Positions 55,657 to 64,000 of a stretch of 64,000 nucleotides of DNA are shown here, in pieces. Where the stretch lies: contig CM030943.1 of NCBI GenBank assembly GCA_018136815.1, forward strand, positions 1,609,978 to 1,673,977, written 5' to 3'. The notes under the pieces were generated by a model that saw nothing but the letters and a program-made list of their open reading frames with translations, did not search any database and was not told the DNA's origin. Position numbers and translations under genes: made by a program. Source of the stretch: Isochrysis galbana. Its lineage: Eukaryota; Haptophyta; Isochrysidales; Isochrysidaceae. Each line of letters begins with the position of its first letter. The stretch's first letter is position 1.

Positions 55657-58600
55657 CTACCCAGATTCTTTCATCGATTGACGTGCTAATGCTTCCCGCG
55701 CTCTACAAATCGCGGCAGAGAGCTCGGCGTTGGGCCCGACGTCATCGTCGACAACACTACCCTCGTACGGCAAAACATGGGCTGTTGATTCCCCAAGTAG
55801 GCCATCCATCACGGCTAGCTCCACGCGTCTCAATAAGTTGGATGTAGCATGGTGCGCGTCATCGGCATGTGGGCCTTCTCCCGCCAACTCGACCACTTTG
55901 ACAGCCATGTCTACAACGGCCGTTATGAGCTGGCACTGTCGAAGCTTGCTGGGAGAAGGCGTGGTGCCAGCCGGCTCGGTGGTGGAGGACTTGCTGACGG
56001 GCAGCGTGGAAGTCTTGCTTGCTAATTCACAAAAGTGGATGATCGAGGATAGCCAGGAAAGGAACTGTGACGAGACATGTGCAATGCAAAGATCACAGCC
56101 CTTTCTCGACGGCTCAGCTTCTGCGTCATCCATATTCACGTTCTCGGAAACGTTCCGGATAATGCCTCGGGGATGCATTACGCGTTGCAGCATGAATGTC
56201 CATGCCGCCTGCAACCACGAGTATGGCGCGGCTGCGACAACTGTTGCAGCGATGGCCGCTTGCAGGACTAACGCCCATCGATCCAAGTCGCCCGTGGCGT
56301 CAGACGAGACCTGTCCGCCAATATGATTGGCGGCATCATCATCTCTCCACACGAGGGGCGGCGATGCCGAGGCCTGAAGCATCGAGTCATGCTGAGATTC
56401 GTGCGCGCGTCTCGGCGAGTTCGGCGTTTGATGCAGGGCGGTGAGATTCCCATGGGACTTAGGATTCCTCACCGCCGTCTGGGAGAAGACATCGGCGAGC
56501 GCCGCGCTCGCTTCCACATCCCCTCCACGCTTTGAGGCTGTGTGCGACACGTGTTGAATCAGACGCCACAAGTGAAGCTGCAACTCGTCAGCTGCTGCGG
56601 GATGACTATGCCTAGGAAGAGTTTCACTGCCACCGTGTGCGAGACCTGTACCAACTGTGTCTGGTCCATGCATCATACGCCCTGGGGCCAGAGCCCATGC
56701 TATGATGCTAACCGCAGAGCAAGCATCGCCTGGCACAGTTGCAACTTCCCCAATCGGTACCGCCGTCTCGCAGGTGATTGATGCCACGTCCACGGCTTCT
56801 AGCATGGCGTGTCTGTACCACTCAGGATGATAGCTCAAGAGTCGCCATAAGTGCACCGCAACGCCGGGCACGTCGCCGCCAATGACATCATGTGCTGAGG
56901 TCGTCGCCCTTGTGGTCGCACCGACACGTGTGCTCAATGACTCATGAAGGACAACTTCTACTCGCTCTTTGAGTAGTGCAATACCATGCCTACTCGGGTC
57001 CAATCGTAACAGTGCCGCGATCGGCCGAGTCTCACTTGGCCAAAGCGTTTCGCGAACAAAGTCAGCGTGCCTTCGCCCAGAGCGATGAGTTATGCTTCGA
57101 ATGGTGCCGGTGTTGCAGTCGTCCCGAGGAGTTGATCGTGGAGAGCATGGCTCAGAGCGAGCTGGCAAGCCTCGTACGACTGTGGAGGGTCTATCGCCTG
57201 GCACGAAACGATTCATTTCAGACTCTGCTCCGCCGGCTAGTGAGAGGTGTAAACCACGCCGATCGTCGATGCATTCAACAAGGAAGGGTGAGGTTGGAAT
57301 CTCTAGAAGATAATCGAAGGCGCGCATTATCAGCCTCTACGAGAGGTGGGAGAAGTGGGAGGGAGCATTTCGCTCAATTGTCGAGTAAAGCTTGTGACGG
57401 AATATGGGAAAAGGGGTTTGAGCACGAGTAAAGGCAAGCGCTCGCGGTGCATCCTATGCCAGCTGACGCTGCGAGGGCGGGAGAGCGATGGGATAGGAGC
57501 AGCAGGGTCTACTAAGAGACAAGGCGCACCAACATCGCGAGCGGTGTAGCAGCCGCACTACCCTGGTGGACCATGTCCCACAACGCATCCATCAATTCGC
57601 GGAGGAGGGAGGTGTCACTGCCGCAGGCATAGAGCACAGGAGCTAGTCTCTTGAGGGGCGCTTCGACGGTGCTCGCAGCCCGGAAGCGCCCGATGGATAA
57701 GCCCCTCGCCGGCAGCTGCGACATTTCCTGGGAAGCTCCATGGGATGATGCTTGAGACATGCCTTGAGACATCCCTAAGACATCGCCTTGAGAGAGAGTT
57801 CGGGTGCCAACTGACTGCGGCAGCTGCTGCGACGCAGTTTGAGAGCTCGCGGGAGATGGCTCGCCGCCTACTCCGGTCCCAGAAATCCCACGGGGACGTT
57901 TTCGGCGAGTATTCACCACAGAGCTCACAAGAGGTTTGAGAGAAGCACACGCCATTGCAACGACCTCTGTAGGCGCGCCCGTGTTCATCAGCCATGGCCT
58001 GAAAGACGAGGGCGGGCAGCAACTGCATGAGCCTACTTAATCTTGTGGGGCTACCATGCTCATGATTGTGTCGCCAAGCCGCATGACAAGCAGATAGTGT
58101 AGCCGCCAACGCTCTAGGTTCGTCTTGCTTGTTGGATGTGGGTGAAATAAACATCTACATGTCGTGTCATGAAAAGTCTAGCTCACCTGTGATGAATGTC
58201 ACGGAGAAGATGGCCCAGCTGCTCGCTCAAGAGCTTTGGGTGTTTGGTGAGAAGCAAGGCAACGGTGCTCGGCAATACTGGCAATGCACCCGATGAGTAC
58301 GCATCTGTGACCGCCTCAACGAAATTGTGGCTCATGGCATGGCCTGCGTATTGTGCAAGAGCCGCCACGAGAGGGACGAGGCCCGAGAAATCCGATCGGT
58401 AACCTGGCATGCAGCTTGCTGTCTCTACCCTATCTCGAGGAGGCCCCGTTCTCACGGAAGATGTCACCCCGGACTGGCTCGATGTCTGAAGCGCTCGTGA
58501 CAAGAGAAGCGCACAGTGCTGAGCAAATGCATCTTCTACGAAATGCTCGTCAGATGGCCCTTCCTGCGCAGCAGCGCTTTCTTCGTCATCTACCTTGTGG

Positions 58601-59178
58601 CAGCATCTAGGGCATTTGCTGGGTTGCAAGGCGCGAGTCGCACTGCTTTGTGCCTTCACCGCAGCCACGACAGCATCGACCGCATCCTCCATCTGCGCGC
58701 GGTGCGATTCCTCAACGCTGATGTCAAGCACTCTCAGAAGGGCGTCGGTTCCGTCCACTGGGAGAACGTTGCCGCCGCTCAGGTGCCGGATAAACTGTGT
58801 GCACCAGTCGGTTGCACGCCGGCATTGGTCTCGAAAGCCGATCGGTACAACATCCGAGGAGAAGCGTCGCATGGCGCGGATGGAAGAGCTGAGAATCAGT
58901 CTTCCAACCGGGCTGAGTAAGATGAGTGGGTGCAGTGAGAGCTCCCGGAGCAATTGGCCGTACGCGGGCCACCAGGAGAGGAGGTCGCCGGTATCTGCTT
59001 CTTGCAGACGTGCCATCCCCTCGCGCAGGAGCACCACCAGCTGCGGCACATTGCGGCTGAGTTCGGCGTCCTTGAGACTGCAGCTCTGGGCGAGGCGCGT
59101 CCACTCACCAAGCACAGCCGGCCACGCAAGGCTCTCTCCGTTCGGGCCCACCAACTCGGGCTGAGTGGTGCTGGTCAT
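55657..59178 (-). CDS. Unknown 1034-aa helical protein, three exons
   Basis: Exons 59,178-58,187, 57,998-57,530 and 57,300-55,657 join in frame (donors gtgagc and gtgcgc; acceptors tttcag and tagag). The sequence is rich in amphipathic helices resembling HEAT-type scaffolds (LVVLLREGMARL, LLRELSLHPLILLS, LVPLVAALAQYAGHA, LQLHLWRLIQHV). Other landmarks are a small CPRCCHKVDDEE Cys patch near residue 230 and a Ser/Gln-rich linker (LSQGDVLGMSQGMSQASSHG) near 400. No catalytic motif or known family was recognised; a DNA-repair or complex-scaffold role would be a guess. The coding-strand 5' flank at 59,340-59,420 is C/T-rich. Confidence 0.65.
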
Positions 59179-59199
59179 CCGCCGGGTTGCCTTGACGAG

Positions 59200-59460
59200 G
59201 GAATGTGGCGGGGGGGGGCGGGGGGGGGGGGGGGGGGGCGAAAGGGGGAAGGAGGGAGTTGCGTCAGCTTGAGCGTGTTTGGAAGGACAGAAGGTGGGCC
59301 GTCCCTCGAGGAGAGTGGGTGGGAAGGGGGGGGGGGGGCGATGTAGGTGGAGAGAGAGGAGGAGGGAGAACGGAGAGGAGCAAGGGAGGAGAGGAGAGAG
59401 AGGGAGGAGAGGGCGCTGTAAGCAGCGAGAACGCCACGTCCCCCACCCCCACCCCCACCC
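59200..59460 (-). promoter_or_regulatory. Poly-C/CT-rich 5' flank of the 1034-aa gene
   Basis: The plus strand has G runs at about 59,211-59,238 and 59,326-59,337 and gagagga repeats, that is, C and CT runs on the coding strand just upstream of ATG 59,178. Confidence 0.45.
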
Positions 59461-59519
59461 CACCCCTCCTCGGCCCCTCGTGCGTCGGGGCGAACCTCTC
59501 TCTCTCTCCCTCTCCTATT

Positions 59520-59625
59520 TCTTGGGTGCAAGTCTACTAGAGGCTGTCCTGATCGGTCGGCGCGGCGGGGCGGGCGGGGAGGGAAGAGGGGAGCGGCGCG
59601 CGCTCCATGAACCTATCTTTCTATC
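59520..59625 (-). pseudogene. Retroelement leader relic (minus strand)
   Basis: On the minus strand ATGGAGCGCGCGCC (from 59,611) starts a short frame MERAPLPSSLPARPAAPTDQ similar to the other MER... leaders, ending after about 25 codons. The upstream hairpin seen at other copies is not preserved here. Confidence 0.45.
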
Positions 59626-59776
59626 TTGTATGATACTATCTTCTATCTTTATCTTTCTACTTTCTAACTTCTAAATATAGTTCATAGTTCGCTGGGGATA
59701 TAGAAAGTATGCTACGTGTAAGTAGTGGTCCCATGCGCCGCGAGTGCGGTAAGAATATTATGATGTTTTTAGCAGC

Positions 59777-60665
59777 ACTAATCTTATGATTGGTCGCCAT
59801 GGAGGGGGGCCTCGCGCCCCCCCCACTCTCTCGACTCCCCTCATGGGGGGCGAGAACCATCCACCCCCCTGCGCTGCCTCTTGGCATGTAGGGGGGACTC
59901 ACCCAGACTGCCCAGACTCTCCCTGAGAGTCGGGCACAGATCGCACGCCCTGGCCCGCGTTGGCCTGCTTCTCGCTCTGACCAACCCCTCCTCCCCCTGG
60001 GCCCCCCTGATCAGGAGCCCCTAGCCAGCTCCTGTCGACCGGCAGGGGCTCGAGAGCCAGCGAGGGAGAGGCAGGAGGGGCCAGGGCCATGCCCCAGCCT
60101 CACCTGCCCCCTGAGCTGTGCTCCCAGGCCCCTGCAGGCCTCCTGGGGACCTGAAGAGGGGTCGCAGGCGCGCGCCATGGGCCAGAGCCGCAGGGAAGAG
60201 AGGAGGAAGAGGAAAGAGGGAGGGGAGGGGGGAGTGGCAGCTCCCCCCTCCGGCGTTTACGTGTCTTCTCGCCCCGTTTGGGTAAGAGAAGACGGGGGCA
60301 CCAGAACCAGGAGGGAAGGGCCGCGGCTCGCCGCGGCCACTCGCCTCGGCGAGAGAGATTAGCGCTTCTGGGCTCCCATTCACGAGTCACGAGTGCCCCC
60401 CCCCCCTGCGTTGTTTTTACCCGAAAGGGGTTTTCCCCCAGCGTGGACTCGAGGAGAGGACGTGCTGGGGTGCGCGGGGTCGGTGCGTGCACTGGGGGGA
60501 GGACAAATATCGAGGGGAGGGGGCAGTGCCCCCTCCCCCCGGTAGCACTCGGACACCTGGCTCGTCAGGCATGGCGGGATTCCGGGACGGAAAAGTTGTG
60601 TCCAATTAGCTAGTGGGGTTGGCTAGGATATAACATTAATTATTTTATTTTTATTATTATGATGT
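59777..60665 (+). mobile_element. Short retroelement copy with 5' hairpin and GATG(T)n tail
   Basis: It begins at hairpin ACTAATC-TTAT-GATTGGT (59,777-59,794) and ATG 59,799. It shares about 600 bp with 38,831-39,440 and ends near ctagtggggttggctagg...attatgatgtttttt (about 60,668). A very similar attatgatgttttt lies just before it (59,757-59,770). No long ORF exists; it is probably a non-autonomous or decayed member. Confidence 0.65.
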
Positions 60666-60847
60666 TTTTTAGGATGTAAAAAGCTGATGTCAGTACTGAT
60701 GCCCCATCATTGATCAGAAATAAAAGTATATTTACCTAATAAGCTAGCGATCTTGTAAACGACTTTACAAAAGAAAGATCGAGCTGCCGGGGGGGGCGGT
60801 TACGTTTGCGACGGGCCGACCTAGCTGTCCCTCGCCGCGCGGTGCTG

Positions 60848-63544
60848 ATGGCTCCCAAGGGCAAGGGTGCACCCCCGCCGCCCAGCGCGGCAGAGGCGGT
60901 GGAGAGCGTGGTGCGGCAGCTGAGGCGAGAAGATTTGGTAGTGGTCGACCTCATACAGCCCCTCGACGCGCTCTGCACCACTGCAGCCACTGTGGAGGGC
61001 GTGGCGGAGATCGCAAAGGCGGCAGAGTCCATCCTTCTCCCGGTTGCTAGCTGCCTCACGTCCCAAGTAGCGAGCCTTCCCGTGGACGAGCTAACGGAGG
61101 CGCACGTTGCGTCCGTCGAGGCTGCCGCACGCCTGGTGCACACTTGCATCCACACCGCGCCCAAGCACGGTGGAATTTTCTGCTCGGTGGAGGCTCTTGC
61201 ACCCTACTTGTCCCTTTTGCATCCGGGTCCGGGGGAGGATGCTGAGTGGAGAGAGGCTGGCGAGCCATCGATGCGCGCGGAGGCGGCACGCCACGCGTGC
61301 GTTGCGCTCGCCGCAATCGCCTCCCTGCCAGAAGGCTGCGCTCGTATGCGGCAGCGCGCCCTCCCGCCGCTCTTGCTGATCACTGGCTCACCAAATCTCC
61401 CTTCGCCAGCTCTACAATCGCAAGCGGCTTTCGCAATTGCGGCGTGCGTCGGTTCTACCCTCGGGCGCATCCAGCTTCGTAGCGAGAATATCGACCACTT
61501 ACTTGAGCTCGTGGCGCCCCCAGCCACGGATGAGTCGCTGGACACGATACGGCTGCGCTCGCACTGCCTGCTCATACTAGGCCAGTGCATGTATGATGCC
61601 GTGTTGCGCAACACCTGCGTCAATTTCGGCCTGATGGAACGCGCAGTAGCCTTGCTCGGAATGCGTGCACCAGTAGAGCAGTCGTCTAATACACTGGCGG
61701 TTGCGATGGCCGAGCTCCGGGCCAACACGGCCTCGCTTGTGGCTATCTCTGGACAAAGTGAGCAAGGGCGCCAGGAGCTATTGGCATCCGGCGCTTCAGC
61801 TCCCCTGCTTCGGATCTTGGCGCTCGATCCAGATGCGGCAGAGGGAACGCCCGCTCCGCCACCCAGCGTCCCACTTGTGGCCAATGTGGCGCTGGCTGTC
61901 GCCCACCTTGCGCTGCTCCCGGCTGCTGCCGAAAGCTTGGGCGCCGCCGCTGTTGGTGCTCTCATTGCCTTGCTTTCCCCATCCCCACCTGAGCGGTTGG
62001 CTGGTCAGCCATCGGGCTGGGATGCTCTGCGAGGAAACGTGTGCGTGGCCCTGGGATCCCTGCTCAGTGTTGGCGAGGCGTTGGACCGCCTTCTTGCAGA
62101 CGACCATGCCGGTGTGCAGGCAATTGCCAGCATTATCGTAGAGGAGGGCGCGCCGTCATCACTTCGTGCAGCGGCTTCGGATGTGCTCGGCCGTGTCGCC
62201 CGCACAGCAGAAGGGCGCGAGGCGGTGCTCAGTGTCGCGGGTGATGCGGTCGCGCAGCTCTTCACCCGCCTACAGGTGTGCTCTTATGCTTCCCGTTGTG
62301 TGGCTGTGCACCGGGAAGGTACAGGTAGCCAACCTTCGCAATGTCGCGTCGTTGGCGGCTGACCCATTTTGTCTTTTACTTTTTCCTGCTCTCCTGGTGG
62401 CAATGGCTCATCCCAACTGCTCCCTCTCTCCCTCGTGTGAATCGATCCTTCTCAACCTCAGGCTCAACCCTTCGGCGACTCCGAAGAGCTTGAGGCGTCC
62501 CTCTATGCCATTGCAGTATTAGCTGCTCACGACTCTGTCCGCGCCATGCTCCGCGGCAAGTCCGCCATCCTGTCAAACGCCGAAGACACGGCAGCATCCA
62601 CCAACGCGATGACCCTGGAAGAAGGCGCCGAATGCGAACCCCCGCCGCCGACTGCGAATTTGGTGAGACTGCTGGGTGGTGAGGCACCTTCGCTTCGGCG
62701 GGCTACGGCCATCGCCATTGCTGCCTCATGCCATGGCGGCGACATCGAATCGGCAAAGCAGCTGGTGCATTCGGGTGCAGTAAACGCCTTGTCTGCCCTC
62801 GTGCATGAGAAAGACTCGGGTGTGTCGGCCGCCGCGGCTAGCGCCTTGCGTGCTGTCTGCCTCGCCATCCCCTCTGCCATGTTATGGCTCACCTTGCAGC
62901 TGCCAATTGGCGTGCAGCTCGGAGAGGACTTTTGCGCGGTTCCCACCAACTCAACCTTCGGTGACTTGGAGGCGCTTAAGGCTATGCCCGATTCGGACGA
63001 AGGTGCTGACATCCTCTTCGTTTCCAGCGAAGATGAGTCGCTCGCGGCGCTAGTTGCCCACGCCAAGTCGCACGTTGACTCGGCTAGCTCGTCTATCACC
63101 GCAGTGTCCTCACTTGCACGGATGGTGAGTGATGCATTGGGTGGGAGCGTTGAATACGACAAGTACGAACACTTCGACGCCAGCGATGAGTCGATGGCTC
63201 TACGCCAACGCATGCGCTCGCGCGTCGTACCGATCGGGAAGCTCAGGAAGGGCGGTGCACGTGCACGGGCCGTGCTCTTCAAGGCGCTTGCCGATCGCTG
63301 CGGACTCGCGTGCGGTCTTACTCTCGGACGATGTGTTTCGGGTGCGCATGCGCACCATGCTTGGGCAACCGTCCCTGCGGGCCACGAGGTAGCGGTGGTG
63401 GATTTGCTTCATAACCCTGGCGAACTCTTGCCCGCTGAATCCGAGGCGGCGTTGCGCTACCAGCGCGTCCGTGAGTTTGCATTTTCTTCGTTGGCGTCGT
63501 CGCGCACCGAGCCCTTTGTTTTGCAGAAGCTACATCAATCGTAA
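60848..63544 (+). CDS. ARMC3: ARMC3-like armadillo repeat protein
   Basis: Exons 60,848-62,275 and 62,462-63,544 join in phase 0 to 836 aa (intron gtgtgc...cctcag, 186 bp). Residues 1-590 contain repeated armadillo helices (RAEAARHACVALAAIAS, ALQSQAAFAIAACVGS, ANVALAVAHLALLP, RAAASDVLGRVAR, RRATAIAIAASCHGG). From about 700, VVPIGKLRKGG...RAVLFKALADRCGLACGLTLG and VVDLLHNPGELLPAES match the EDR1/peptidase-like C-terminal domain that distinguishes ARMC3. ARMC3 is conserved in ciliated organisms and linked to flagella; its co-occurrence with CCDC146 supports a flagellate. The frame is open back to 60,806, but ATG 60,848 gives the cleaner start. Confidence 0.78.
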
Positions 63545-64000
63545 TGCCTTGCTCGAGGGGACCAGCGGCTCCTCGGCCTCTACTCTTTCTGGTAGTGCAT
63601 GAGAGCCTATGCGAGCCGGTGTACTAACATCTGTCTGCGGGCAATACAATTTCAAATTTTGGGTGGTAGCTAGGCACCTCGCATCTCAGCTCGCAGTGGC
63701 GTGCCACTTGTTGCGTGACGATGGGTCTCTTCTTGCCTCTAACTCCTCCGAGGTTCCACGGTTCCAGATAGAGTAATGCGTGCGAGTGGTGCACATGTGT
63801 TCAAATGCAAGCATGCTATCGCGTCAGGCTAGTAGTGATAAATATTTGGTTTTGGTGTTGTTGTGGTCAAGGGGGAAACACGACAGTCTCATGGTTCTGG
63901 CCACTTTTCGGGCGCTCTTCCGGTTACGCGGCCCCTCAAAAGGTGCAACGGTCCAGTTCTTTTCACCGCCCCAGAGGTCAAACCTTTTGAGGGAACCTCG
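63545..64000. other. 3' flank; 12-bp inverted repeat at the window edge
   Basis: No gene was recognised. CCCTCAAAAGGT (63,933-63,944) and its exact complement ACCTTTTGAGGG (63,982-63,993) enclose 37 bp and could be a hairpin or the paired ends of a small element. Confidence 0.5.

Overview
The window looks like nuclear DNA of a GC-rich, flagellated, photosynthetic protist. Spliced genes with short GT-AG introns, a plastid-type ClpR subunit, and two cilia/flagella genes (CCDC146/MBO2-like and ARMC3-like) sit among abundant retroelement debris, MITEs and very long GA/CT and G/C homopolymer tracts. A patch of genes with algal giant-virus features and a GC-AG intron would suit a haptophyte or a related chromist alga, but the lineage is inference, not proof.

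Layout. 0-4 kb: mostly non-coding, with a partial ORF at the left edge, short-motif clusters and MITE ends. 4.2-6.0 kb (+): six-exon ClpR. 7.5-9.3 kb (-): fusion of ribulose-5-phosphate 3-epimerase with ribose-5-phosphate isomerase. 10.9-17.3 kb: LINE fragments, including a copy with CCCH fingers and an AP endonuclease whose reverse transcriptase is deleted. 18.4-19.6 kb (-): Ala/Pro/Ser-rich unknown protein. 19.7-21.0 kb: giant GA/CT microsatellites. 21.5-23.0 kb: PIF/Harbinger-like transposase killed by a MITE insertion, a 7-bp duplication and a stop. 24.1-25.6 kb: gag-like relic. 27.1-28.4 kb (+): eIF4B-like RGG/DRG-rich protein. 29.4-32.2 kb: gag-like retroelement ORF plus a second inverted relic. 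32.4-33.1 kb (-): 177-aa unknown three-exon gene. 34.3-37.3 kb (-): CCDC146. 38.6-39.8 kb: retroelement fragments. 40.4-43.0 kb (-): BET-like protein with four bromodomains and an ET-like end. 44.2-46.7 kb: intronless patch resembling an endogenous algal giant virus. 46.7-49 kb: repeats. 49.4-51.0 kb (+): Btz/CASC3-like exon-junction protein. 53.1-53.8 kb (+): small basic protein. 54.3-54.9 kb: cytochrome b561-like pseudogene. 55.7-59.2 kb (-): 1034-aa unknown three-exon protein. 59.8-60.7 kb: retroelement copy. 60.8-63.5 kb (+): ARMC3.

The genes do not form an operon or pathway; they are ordinary nuclear housekeeping, RNA-metabolism, chromatin, plastid and flagellar genes. Two patterns tie the window together. 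First, about eight of eleven genes have a polypyrimidine tract on the coding strand directly before the start codon. Second, at least seven retroelement loci carry a 7-bp-stem hairpin near their presumed 5' end, a few bases before the first ATG where one can be identified. The hairpin's sequence changes from copy to copy while base pairing is kept. All exon boundaries given here were chosen by eye from splice signals, reading frame and family motifs, and no search was run.
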